DNA of 7,471 bases from Clostridia bacterium (lineage in GTDB: Bacteria; Bacillota_A; Clostridia; Christensenellales; CAG-138): assembly GCA_017459315.1 (NCBI GenBank), contig JAFUDD010000099.1, forward strand, positions 1 to 7,471, in the 5' to 3' direction. The number at the start of each line of letters is the position of its first letter. Position 1 is the first letter of the stretch. The notes under the pieces were generated by a model. The model was not told the origin of the DNA. It saw only the letters and a list, made by a program, of their open reading frames with translations, and did no database searches. This document shows positions 1-6,927 of the stretch, one piece after another. Position numbers and translations under genes: made by a program.

Positions 1-243
1 GACGGCACCAAGCAGGTGACGCCGGACGCGTTCTGCGCGGATTCCGTCAAGGTCGCGGCGCTGTCGGTGCGGAAGATGCCCAACTCGTTCTTCGATGAGG
101 AGATTCCATTCCGCGTCACGCCGTATATGGTACTGGAGGACGGAACGAAGGTGGAGGGCCGAGCGGTACAGTTTATGACCTGCTATGACGAAAAAGGCGT
201 TCCCGCGATCAAGCCATTTGTTCCGACGAATCAAGGAGATTGA
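1..243 (+). CDS. C-terminal fragment of an unidentified, probably surface-exposed protein
   Basis: The reading frame is open from the first base and stops with TGA at 241-243, so only the last 80 residues are seen and the true start lies outside the window. The visible part has alternating hydrophobic and polar residues typical of a beta-sandwich (segments around FRVTPYMVLEDGTKVEG and AVQFMTCYDEKG). This resembles the small Ig- or fibronectin-like C-terminal domains of secreted Clostridia proteins, but I do not recognise a named family. There is no transmembrane segment, LPxTG motif or catalytic motif in the fragment. It ends 14 bases before the next small gene and probably shares its transcript. 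A surface location is inference from composition only. Confidence 0.6.
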   Translation, partial: DGTKQVTPDAFCADSVKVAALSVRKMPNSFFDEEIPFRVTPYMVLEDGTKVEGRAVQFMTCYDEKGVPAIKPFVPTNQGD

Positions 244-257
244 AAGAGGTGTTTGAA

Positions 258-380
258 ATGAAGAAGCAGACATACGAAAAGCCGGTGACAGAGATCGTTT
301 GGCTGGAGGGAGAGGATGTTATCACGGCATCCGGAGATCATATAACAGACGATGCAATTTGGGAAACCCCAAAGCCGTAA
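258..380 (+). CDS. 40-residue small protein of the MKKxYEKPxxE...DVITASG type
   Basis: A short frame begins at ATG 258 and ends with TAA 378-380, giving 40 residues. It begins MKKQTYEKPVTEIVW, continues with the motif EDVITASGD near residues 19-27, and ends in an acidic tail with one Trp followed by ETPKP. The ribosome binding site GAGGTG (246-251) sits six bases upstream of the ATG, a very good match to the anti-Shine-Dalgarno sequence. That is the main reason to believe so short a gene. Small proteins with an N-terminal MKK.Y.KP.hE block and a D(V/I)ITxSG centre recur in gut Clostridia as I recall them, with no established function. No Cys, no signal peptide and no membrane segment are present. 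A precursor peptide with cleavage near the SG is possible but no modifying enzyme is visible in the window. The next gene starts ten bases after the stop, or overlaps if its earlier start is used. Confidence 0.65.
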   Translation: MKKQTYEKPVTEIVWLEGEDVITASGDHITDDAIWETPKP

Positions 381-390
381 AACAACAAAA

Positions 391-996
391 ATGAACAGAA
401 CACAAATCCGCATTCTGCTGTTGCTCATCGCCGTTGCCGTCGTCTGCGCCGTCGTCTTCTGCACGGTTTGGTTGCTGCGCGGCGCCTGTCAAACGCAGCC
501 CGAGGCAGCGTTGCAGCCGGAGCCAACGCAGGCAGCCCCGCAAAGCGACACGCCGACAGTGACCGCCGCGGCTGTCGTGATCGAGCTTCCCGCTTCGGAA
601 GCGCCTGCGACACCGTCGGCAAGCGATATCGCAACGGAAAACATGGCGACCGAAACGCCGATGCCTACCGCCGCGCCAAAGGAACCGACGCCCGCGCCGA
701 CGGACGCGGCCCCGCCTGCACAGGGGACGAGCGCACCGAAACGGCCGACAGTCACACCCGAAAGCGCAACGCCCGCGCCGACGCCGACCGCCGTGCCGCC
801 CGCAGCGGAGGAAACGGAACAACCGAGTTTCTCGCCGGATGTTGCGCCGACGGCGACACCGACCCCGACAGAGCAGTCCTCGGCCGTGCCGACCCCGACC
901 ACAACCCCGCAGCCGACCCCGTCGGACGAGGCATCGCCCACACCGGCAGCCACGCCTGCAGACGATGAAGGATGGGGCGACGTTTTCTGGCCGTAA
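391..996 (+). CDS. Membrane-anchored Pro/Thr/Ala-rich low-complexity protein
   Basis: This encodes 201 residues from ATG 391. A short basic N-terminus (MNRTQIR) is followed by one hydrophobic helix at about residues 8-29, and then roughly 160 residues of Pro/Thr/Ala/Ser/Glu-rich sequence with repeated PTP, TPAP and TPT units. It ends in a distinct acidic, aromatic tail, DDEGWGDVFWP. The layout suggests a single-pass protein with an extended, possibly glycosylated, extracytoplasmic stalk. The Cys residues near the helix do not form a canonical lipobox (RGAC). An in-frame ATG at 352 would add 13 residues and overlap the preceding gene by 29 bases; its GGAG is 15 bases away. ATG 391 has no clear Shine-Dalgarno but would be coupled to the upstream stop. 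The start is therefore uncertain. Function is unknown; low-complexity Pro-rich frames also occur by chance in GC-rich DNA, but the single helix plus stalk is coherent. Confidence 0.6.
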   Translation: MNRTQIRILLLLIAVAVVCAVVFCTVWLLRGACQTQPEAALQPEPTQAAPQSDTPTVTAAAVVIELPASEAPATPSASDIATENMATETPMPTAAPKEPTPAPTDAAPPAQGTSAPKRPTVTPESATPAPTPTAVPPAAEETEQPSFSPDVAPTATPTPTEQSSAVPTPTTTPQPTPSDEASPTPAATPADDEGWGDVFWP

Positions 997-1063
997 GGCG
1001 AATGGATTACAGCAACCGCCGCCGGCGCGGACTGTGACAGAAGTGAACATACCAAGCATACAT

Positions 1064-1104
1064 AAGCTGTCAAGGAACCCGCAAGGGCTTCTTGGCAGCT
1101 TTTT
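1064..1104 (+). terminator. Strong intrinsic terminator with GCAA tetraloop
   Basis: A 16-base left arm (1065-1080) pairs with a right arm (1085-1100) across a GCAA loop at 1081-1084. I count 13 Watson-Crick pairs, two G-T wobbles and one A-C mismatch, and A1064 can also pair with T1101. A run of five T (1100-1104) follows directly. This is a textbook rho-independent terminator, with a GNRA loop that stabilises it. It lies 67 bases after the stop of the low-complexity protein and separates that accessory unit from the cell-wall cluster. Confidence 0.9.
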
Positions 1105-1575
1105 GTATCGGAGAATGGAAAAGACAACGGAAACAATATAGGAAAAGATATAAAGACGGCAACTCCTCAAAAAGTTTACATTTCCCACGGAGAAGTGTTT
1201 TCAGGAAATCCGTCAACAAAAATGTGTGCTGCTGCAGCTCAATCCGTTTGGAGAGAGGACAGTTTTGGAAAATGCGGTGATACGCCGTAAAGAAAGCGCG
1301 CATGGTGTTTTCTATGTCGCACGGCGACGGGAATGCCGATATATGGCAGAATTCTCGGAAAAACAGAGGCTTTTTCGGATAAACAGAGCGACAACTAACG
1401 GAACTTGAAAAGACAACCGGGAGGAAGAAACCGAGGAAGGCAAAGTTGCCGTGCCGAGAAACGCGAATCAGGACACTTTTACCGAAAGAAAAGAGAGCGG
1501 ATCGGGAGAAAAGACGCAGGTGGGGAGAAAGGAAACGGGACAGGGAAGAGCCTCCGAATTTGCCGCAATTGATGG
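1105..1575. other. Gene-poor, purine-rich intergenic region where mraZ would be expected
   Basis: About 470 bases lie between the terminator and the cluster promoter. The + strand is strikingly purine-rich, above all from about 1405 to 1560, and more AT-rich than the flanking genes. Short open frames occur on both strands, but none has a good ribosome binding site together with a plausible protein. In many Bacillota mraZ lies directly before rsmH; I see no trace of its sequence here. Apart from a small imperfect inverted repeat at 1355-1379 and a minor one at 1439-1450 (GGCAA/TTGCC), I see no structured element. Confidence 0.6.
1355..1379. repeat. Imperfect inverted repeat in the intergenic region
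   Basis: TCGGAAAAA (1355-1363) and TTTTTCGGA (1371-1379) can pair at eight of nine positions around a seven-base loop. It has no following T-run on either strand that would make a good terminator, and it could be chance in A/T-rich sequence. Confidence 0.25.
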
Positions 1576-1604
1576 GTGACAAAGCGGCAATTTAGGTGTA
1601 TAAT
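1576..1604 (+). promoter_or_regulatory. Housekeeping (sigma-A type) promoter of the dcw cluster
   Basis: The -35 element GTGACA (1576-1581) differs from TTGACA only at the first base. It is followed by an exact 17-base spacer and a perfect -10 element TATAAT (1599-1604). Transcription should start near A1610, giving a leader of about 79 bases before the rsmH ATG. Because the -10 lies at 1599-1604, any rsmH start upstream of about 1610 is not on this transcript. No MraZ-box repeats are evident around it. Confidence 0.8.
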
Positions 1605-1674
1605 GCCATACGTAATAATGTAGTCCTATACCCTTTTGGTTTTGTGCGCTCTTTTTTGGGCGGAGGGACGGCGG

Positions 1675-1681
1675 AAAGGAG
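1675..1681 (+). promoter_or_regulatory. Ribosome binding site that decides the rsmH start
   Basis: AAAGGAG ends seven bases before ATG 1689, which is optimal spacing. The alternative in-frame GTG at 1596 has no Shine-Dalgarno and overlaps the promoter -10 element. Confidence 0.85.
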
Positions 1682-1688
1682 CCTGCGG

Positions 1689-2633
1689 ATGGAGACGAAC
1701 GCGTTTCATCACGTGCCGATCATGGTGCGCGAGGTGCTGTCTCTGCTCGCGCCGGAGCGCGGCGGCGTGTTCGTAGACGGTACGCTCGGCGGCGGCGGAC
1801 ATGCGGAAGCGGTTCTAAATGCGCTGCCGGAGGACGGGCGGCTTTTCGGCATCGACCGCGACGACGAAGCCCTTGCCGCGGCGGGCGCGAGGCTTGCACC
1901 GTTCGGGGAACGATTCACCGCAATCAAAGGAAACTTTTTTGAGATGAAGCCGCTGCTTGCGGCAAAGGGCGTCGAGCGTGTCGATGGCATCCTGCTTGAT
2001 CTCGGCGTTTCGTCACATCAACTGGACAAGGCCGAGCGCGGGTTTTCGTATAAGGCCGAAGCGCCGCTCGATATGCGCATGGATCAAACCGCGCCGCTCG
2101 ACGCGTACACGGTCGTGAATACGTGGCCGAAGGACGAGCTGGTGCATATCTTTTATGAATACGGCGAGGAACGCTTTTCGCAGCGCATTGCGGAGCGGAT
2201 CGTTTCCGAGCGGCAACGGCACGCGATCGAAACGACGACCGAGCTGGCGGCGCTTGTGAAGGATGCGATCCCAGCCAAGTTCCGCAACGAGCCGCAGCAT
2301 CCGGCGCGGCGTGTGTTTCAGGCAATCCGCATTGCGGTCAACGGCGAGCTGGACGGGCTTTCGGACGCGATCGACAGCGCGGCAAGCCTCTTAAACCCCG
2401 GCGGGCGGCTTGCGATCCTCACGTTCCATTCGCTCGAGGATCGCATTGTAAAAAACGCGTTCCGGCGGATGGAGAATCCTTGCACCTGCCCGAAATCCGC
2501 GCCGGTCTGCATCTGCGGCAAAAAGCCGACTGCGCGCGTGCTCACGCGGCACCCGCTGACGGCGGACGAAACCGAGCAAACGGAAAACACGCGGTCCACC
2601 TGCGCCAAGCTTCGGGCGATCGAAAAGCTCTGA
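1689..2633 (+). CDS. rsmH: 16S rRNA (cytosine1402-N4)-methyltransferase RsmH
   Basis: The 314-residue product matches the usual RsmH/MraW length of about 310. It transfers a methyl group from S-adenosylmethionine to N4 of C1402 in the decoding centre of 16S rRNA, in the cytoplasm. The N-terminus FHHVPIMVREVL is typical. The SAM motif VDGTLGGGGH is at residues 29-38, GIDRD at 54-58, LLDLGVSS at 102-109, RGFS at 117-120, PLDMRMD at 126-132, HPARRVFQAIRIAVN at 204-218 and FHSLEDRIVK at 246-255. A CxC-x6-CxC group (Cys 265, 267, 274, 276) lies near the C-terminus, as in other Bacillota RsmH proteins. The frame is open upstream to a GTG at 1596, which would add 31 residues, but the promoter and AAAGGAG site rule for ATG 1689. 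It is the first gene of the cluster, 94 bases before ftsL. Identification is secure. Confidence 0.97.
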   Translation: METNAFHHVPIMVREVLSLLAPERGGVFVDGTLGGGGHAEAVLNALPEDGRLFGIDRDDEALAAAGARLAPFGERFTAIKGNFFEMKPLLAAKGVERVDGILLDLGVSSHQLDKAERGFSYKAEAPLDMRMDQTAPLDAYTVVNTWPKDELVHIFYEYGEERFSQRIAERIVSERQRHAIETTTELAALVKDAIPAKFRNEPQHPARRVFQAIRIAVNGELDGLSDAIDSAASLLNPGGRLAILTFHSLEDRIVKNAFRRMENPCTCPKSAPVCICGKKPTARVLTRHPLTADETEQTENTRSTCAKLRAIEKL

Positions 2634-2727
2634 GCATATCGGCGGCGGCCGCAGAATAGGATGGGGAAGAAGGACCCCCTTGGAATTTCCTTCCTAATGA
2701 ATAAGCCTCACGGCGGAAAGGAGCAGC

Positions 2728-3135
2728 ATGGAGCGTCCATACGGCAGCGAAAAAACCAAAATGACCGCGTCGGGCATGCGGCTGTATCGCCCGACACAGC
2801 CGACCTCGTCCAAGGAAGTGAAACGAAACCGTCGCCGCGCCGCGCGGGAAGCGCGTATGCAGTCCGAGCTGCGCTTTTCCACGCTGTCCAAGGTGATGAT
2901 TCTCGTCTCGGTGTTCCTTGTGGCGCTGACGGCGCTCCTGTCGCTGTTCGGCGCGGCGGAATACGCGCAGATCTCGACGGACATTGCGACGATTGACGCG
3001 GATATCGAATCGTATCAGCAGATGATTTCGCAGGTCAAGAAAACGCAGAGCTCGATGAACGACTATGCCTCGATCACCGATGCGTGCCTCGATCGCGGAA
3101 TGCAGATGATCTGGGAGCCGGGAAACACACAGTAA
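2728..3135 (+). CDS. ftsL: FtsL-like septum formation protein
   Basis: This encodes 135 residues. A cytoplasmic N-terminal segment rich in Arg and Lys (about residues 29-43) precedes a single transmembrane helix at about 55-76. After it comes an extracytoplasmic region with heptad-like spacing of Ile/Tyr/Met (about 79-110) suggestive of a short coiled coil. This is the architecture of FtsL/DivIC bitopic divisome proteins, which form a complex with DivIC/FtsB and DivIB/FtsQ and activate septal peptidoglycan synthesis. The family is very divergent in sequence, so the call rests on topology, size and position between rsmH and the class B penicillin-binding protein. AAAGGAG (2717-2723) precedes ATG 2728 by only four bases. 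An in-frame ATG at 2761 is possible but has no better site. No transcription stop is seen on either side. Confidence 0.85.
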   Translation: MERPYGSEKTKMTASGMRLYRPTQPTSSKEVKRNRRRAAREARMQSELRFSTLSKVMILVSVFLVALTALLSLFGAAEYAQISTDIATIDADIESYQQMISQVKKTQSSMNDYASITDACLDRGMQMIWEPGNTQ

Positions 3136-3189
3136 CCAACGGGACAAAAACGGCACAGCACAGGACAAATTTTCAGAAAGGACGGCGGC

Positions 3190-5433
3190 ATGGCAAAGCG
3201 GACGATTTGGGAATCCATTCGCGGGTTCCTGACGGGACAAACGAACGGCAATACGGCTGCGGCGGCGAAAGGCAAACTGGCGTTTGCACTTGCGGCGGCG
3301 ATGCTGGCTTTTTTGATGCTCGTGATCCAGCTTTTTTCCGTGTCCGTCTTAAAAGGCAAGGAGTGGACTGAAAAGGCCATGCGCCAATGGTCGCGCACGA
3401 CCTATATCAAGGCCGACCGCGGGCAGATCACGGACCGTGACGGCACCGTGCTCGCCTCGTCCTATACGACGTATCAGGTCTGCGTCAATCCGCAGAACAT
3501 TCAGGTGGACGACCGCGAGCGTATCGCAAACATTCTGTCCACCTATCTCGACATGGACTATGACGCGGTTTTGGCCAAGATGAGCAAAACGCGCATCAAG
3601 CGCGGCACCGAAAACGATGAAAACCCGGAACGGATTCTGCTGTCGCAGGTCAAGATCAAGGATCAGGTCGATAAGGAAGTCATTTCACAGCTGAACGCTA
3701 TGCAGCTCGGCACCGGTGTGAGCTACTATGCCGACGTAAAGCGCGACTATCCCGAAAGCGGCTACTATGCACAGCTTTTGGGCTTTACGAACGTGGACGG
3801 CGACGGGCAGACCGGCATCGAGCTGACCTACAATAAATATCTGGCGGGCTCGGACGGCTACATCAAGACCGATACCGACCGTGACAACAATCCCGTCCCC
3901 GGCGGCGAGGAGGAATACATCCTGCCCGTTTCCGGCGGCAACGTAACGCTGACGACAAATACCGGCTTGCAGGCGATCCTCGAAAACGCGCTGCAGGAGG
4001 CCTGCACGGTCAACAACGCCGCCACCGCTTACGGCATTTTGATGAGCCCCAGGACCGGCGAGATCTATGCCGAGGGCAGTTACCCGACGTTCGATTCCTC
4101 GGCGCCGCCGCGCTCCGACGCGAAGCTGCTGCTGGAGCTGTCGAAAAACCGCATCGTGACCGATACCTATGAGCCCGGCTCGACGTTCAAGGTCATTACG
4201 TTGGCGTCGGCGCTCGATACCGGCGCGGTCACGGTCAACACGACGTTCAATTGCAAGGGCAGCCTGCTTGTCAAGGGCGAGCGGATCAAGTGTTGGCGCT
4301 CGGCCGGTCACGGCACGCAATCCTTGGGCGACGCGGTCGCCAATTCGTGCAACCCGGCGTTCATGTCGATGGCGCTGCGCATGGGCTTGGACACCTTCTA
4401 CGGGAAAATTTATGAGTTCGGATTCAACGATGTGACCGGCAGCGGCATCATGGGCGAGACGAGCGGCACGGTCACGCATAAAAAATACGTGCGCGACGCC
4501 GACCTTGCGCGCATCGGCTTCGGCCAAAGCATTTCGTGTACCGGCATGCAGCTGGCGACCGCGTTCACCGCGGCGATCAACGGCGGCGAGCTGATCAAGC
4601 CGTATATCGTGGCGGAAATCACCGACAACGACGGCAATGTGCTGCTGAAGAACGAACGCACCGTTGTGCGGCGCGTGGTTTCCGGCGAGACGAGCGCCAT
4701 CGTGCGCGAGCTCCTGCGGGGTGTCGTCGAAAACGGCAGCGGCAAGAACGCGCAGGTTTACGGATACACGGTCGGCGGCAAAACCGGCACGTCGCAAAAA
4801 TACAACGAGGACGGCACGGTGTCCAATACGCGCCTGATCGCCTCGTTCATCGGCTTCGCGCCGGTATCCGATCCGCAGTTCGTCTGTCTGATCGTCGTTG
4901 ACGAGCCGCAGGTGCCGTCGGTGTACGGCAGTACCGTCGCCGCGCCGTTTGTGCAGCAGGTGCTGGCTTCGTCGCTGTCGCTGATGGGCGTTGCGCCGGA
5001 CGCCGTGAATACCTCGGCTACAGTGCCGAACGTGACCGGCATGACCGTCGAGGAGGCCGTGCAGGCGCTCCGGGAAAGCGGCCTGACCGCCACGTATATT
5101 GAAACGGAGGCGCAGTCGGTCGTGACCGCGCAGGTGCCGCGCAGCAACGTGACGGTCGTGCGCGGCAGCAACGTGATTCTGTACTCAAACGGCTACAGCT
5201 TCTTCAACTACGACACCGAGGAAGCGGCGGAGACCGTCGAGGTGCCCGACGTGGTCGGCAACGGGCAGCAGAACGACCGCATCATGGCGCGGGATAAGCT
5301 CGAAAAGGTCGGCCTTGTCATGGATTATGACGCGACGCATTGCATCGGCTTTGCCGTTTCGCAATCCTACGCGCCCGGCACGACCGTTCCGGTCGGAACC
5401 GTCGTACATGTGGAATTTGCGCCCAAGGAATGA
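3190..5433 (+). CDS. Class B penicillin-binding protein (FtsI/SpoVD type) with two PASTA domains
   Basis: A 747-residue peptidoglycan D,D-transpeptidase. One transmembrane anchor lies at about residues 30-52. The dimerisation (pedestal) domain starts with RGQITDRDG (77-85). The penicillin-binding transpeptidase domain has all three active-site motifs: S331-T-F-K334 with the nucleophilic Ser, S386-C-N388, and K531-T-G-T534. Two C-terminal PASTA domains follow (about 612-672 and 683-747), each opening with VP[ND]V. It would cross-link peptidoglycan outside the membrane. In Bacillota this locus holds pbpB/ftsI (vegetative septum) or spoVD (spore cortex), both of which can carry PASTA domains. 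Sequence inspection alone does not separate them, so no symbol is given. The start ATG 3190 is backed by AAAGGA (3177-3182), seven bases away. The gene lies 54 bases after ftsL and 39 before murE. Confidence 0.93.
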   Translation: MAKRTIWESIRGFLTGQTNGNTAAAAKGKLAFALAAAMLAFLMLVIQLFSVSVLKGKEWTEKAMRQWSRTTYIKADRGQITDRDGTVLASSYTTYQVCVNPQNIQVDDRERIANILSTYLDMDYDAVLAKMSKTRIKRGTENDENPERILLSQVKIKDQVDKEVISQLNAMQLGTGVSYYADVKRDYPESGYYAQLLGFTNVDGDGQTGIELTYNKYLAGSDGYIKTDTDRDNNPVPGGEEEYILPVSGGNVTLTTNTGLQAILENALQEACTVNNAATAYGILMSPRTGEIYAEGSYPTFDSSAPPRSDAKLLLELSKNRIVTDTYEPGSTFKVITLASALDTGAVTVNTTFNCKGSLLVKGERIKCWRSAGHGTQSLGDAVANSCNPAFMSMALRMGLDTFYGKIYEFGFNDVTGSGIMGETSGTVTHKKYVRDADLARIGFGQSISCTGMQLATAFTAAINGGELIKPYIVAEITDNDGNVLLKNERTVVRRVVSGETSAIVRELLRGVVENGSGKNAQVYGYTVGGKTGTSQKYNEDGTVSNTRLIASFIGFAPVSDPQFVCLIVVDEPQVPSVYGSTVAAPFVQQVLASSLSLMGVAPDAVNTSATVPNVTGMTVEEAVQALRESGLTATYIETEAQSVVTAQVPRSNVTVVRGSNVILYSNGYSFFNYDTEEAAETVEVPDVVGNGQQNDRIMARDKLEKVGLVMDYDATHCIGFAVSQSYAPGTTVPVGTVVHVEFAPKE

Positions 5434-5472
5434 ACCCTGATTTTGTATCCACAGGAAGGAAAAAGACTCCGT

Positions 5473-6906
5473 ATGAAAGTATCTGAAATCGCAAAAGAGC
5501 TGAACGCGGCCTATATCGGCGGCGACGCAGAGATCACCTCCGTTACCTACGATTCCCGCCGCGTCACGGAGGGCTGTCTCTTTTGCTGCCTGGTCGGACT
5601 CGTTTCCGACGGACATACCTTTGCGGCACAGGCGGCGGACAAGGGTGCGGCGGCGCTGCTGGTGCAGAGACGGCTGCCGATCGAGCTGCCGCAGATCATC
5701 GTGCCCGACGGCCGCAAGGCTATGGCGCTTGCGGCGGCTTGCATTTACGGCCACCCGGAGCGCGAAATGATGATGCTCGGCGTGACCGGCACGAACGGCA
5801 AGACGAGCACAACCTATATGGTCAAGGCCATTGCCGAGCATGCGGGCTTAAAGGTCGGGCTGATCGGCACGATCCAGAACATGATCGGCAATGAGGTCAT
5901 CGAGACCGGCCGCACGACGCCCGAAAGCGCGGACCTGTTCGCGCTGCTGCGCCGCATGGCGGACGAGGGCACCGATCTGTGTGTGATGGAGGTTTCGAGC
6001 CATGCGCTTGTGCAGGATCGCGTCTACGGCATCCCGTACCGCGTGGCGATGTTCACAAACCTTACGCAGGATCATCTCGACTATCATAAGACGTTCGACA
6101 ATTATCTGAACGCGAAAAAGCTGCTGTTCTCGCAATGTGAGATCGCGGTGATCAACCACGACGATCCGCATGCCGAGCGCATCATGGAGGGGCTCGAATG
6201 TCCGATTTATACCATCGGCATCCATACGCCCGCGAGCTTCAACGCGTCGAATATCGACATTAAGACCTCCGGCGTGCGCTTCCTTTTGCGGACGCCGAAG
6301 GGCGAAAGCATGGTGAACCTGAAGATCTCCGGCCTGTTCTCGATCTACAATGCGATGGGCGCGGCGGCGATGATGCAGCTTTGCGGCTTTTCGATGAAGG
6401 ACATCGTCGGCGGACTGGAGCAGCTGGACGGCGTGGCGGGACGGCTGCAGGCCGTGGACACCGGCGACAAGCCGTATACCGTCTACGTCGATTACGCGCA
6501 CACGCCCGACGCGCTCGAAAATGTGCTTTCGACCGTGCGCGGCTTTGCCAAGGCGCGTGTGGTGGCGCTGTTCGGCTGCGGCGGCGACCGCGACCGCGCC
6601 AAACGCCCGCTGATGGGCGAGATCGCGGGGCGGCATGCGGATTACGTGATCGTCACAAGCGACAATCCGCGCTCCGAAAGCCCGGAATCCATCGTCAAAA
6701 CGATCGAGGACGGCGTGAAAAAGACGGGAGCCCCGTATACGGTGATCGTGAACCGAAAAGAAGCGATTGCCTACGCGCTGGACAATCTGCAGCCCGACGA
6801 TATTCTTGTCATTGCGGGCAAGGGACATGAGAATTACCAGGAGATCAAGGGCGTCAAGTATCACTTTGACGACAAAGAGGTAGTGGAGGAGCTCCTGCGG
6901 GGATAA
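5473..6906 (+). CDS. murE: UDP-MurNAc-L-Ala-D-Glu:meso-diaminopimelate ligase MurE
   Basis: A 477-residue cytoplasmic Mur ligase that uses ATP to add the third stem amino acid to UDP-MurNAc-L-Ala-D-Glu. The N-terminal uridine-binding domain includes YDSR near residues 26-29. The ATP-binding P-loop VTGTNGKTS is at 104-112. The central domain has EVSSHAL and the YLNAKKLLF motif, whose Lys215 matches the carbamylated lysine of the family. The C-terminal domain contains DYAHTPD, then DNPR at 397-400, followed by SE, then GKGHE near the end. DNPR is the signature of meso-diaminopimelate specificity, so a DAP-type wall is predicted rather than L-Lys. The frame extends to a TTG at 5443 without a ribosome site. 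ATG 5473 is preferred, with AGGAAGGA (5453-5460) upstream at a rather long 12-base spacing, and it gives the normal N-terminus MKVSEIAKEL. Confidence 0.96.
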   Translation: MKVSEIAKELNAAYIGGDAEITSVTYDSRRVTEGCLFCCLVGLVSDGHTFAAQAADKGAAALLVQRRLPIELPQIIVPDGRKAMALAAACIYGHPEREMMMLGVTGTNGKTSTTYMVKAIAEHAGLKVGLIGTIQNMIGNEVIETGRTTPESADLFALLRRMADEGTDLCVMEVSSHALVQDRVYGIPYRVAMFTNLTQDHLDYHKTFDNYLNAKKLLFSQCEIAVINHDDPHAERIMEGLECPIYTIGIHTPASFNASNIDIKTSGVRFLLRTPKGESMVNLKISGLFSIYNAMGAAAMMQLCGFSMKDIVGGLEQLDGVAGRLQAVDTGDKPYTVYVDYAHTPDALENVLSTVRGFAKARVVALFGCGGDRDRAKRPLMGEIAGRHADYVIVTSDNPRSESPESIVKTIEDGVKKTGAPYTVIVNRKEAIAYALDNLQPDDILVIAGKGHENYQEIKGVKYHFDDKEVVEELLRG

Positions 6907-6927
6907 TGCGCCTGCGGGATGAGGGGC

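Noticed and set aside
468..968. 166-residue + strand frame overlapping the Pro/Thr-rich gene
   Set aside because: Arg/Ala/Asp-rich out-of-frame reading of the low-complexity sequence, with no hydrophobic anchor. The frame with a membrane helix and stalk is more coherent.
322..1188. 288-residue minus-strand frame opposite the Pro/Thr-rich gene
   Set aside because: Extremely Arg/Cys/Gly-rich translation, a mirror of the GC-rich repeats on the + strand. It also spans the terminator.
1070..1582. 170-residue open frame on the minus strand across the intergenic region
   Set aside because: It begins with a TTG, its composition (Leu, Phe, Ser, Arg) is what a pyrimidine-rich strand yields by chance, its 3' end runs into the terminator stem, and it overlaps the -35 element of the rsmH promoter.
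2661..2996. 111-residue + strand frame beginning in the rsmH-ftsL gap
   Set aside because: No ribosome binding site, and it overlaps ftsL in another frame without recognisable features.
3685..4797. 370-residue minus-strand frame inside the penicillin-binding protein gene
   Set aside because: It lies fully antisense to a gene with all active-site motifs and has an Arg/His/Ala-biased composition typical of GC-rich shadows.
5848..6864. 338-residue minus-strand frame inside murE
   Set aside because: Antisense shadow of a confidently identified gene, with the same GC-driven composition.
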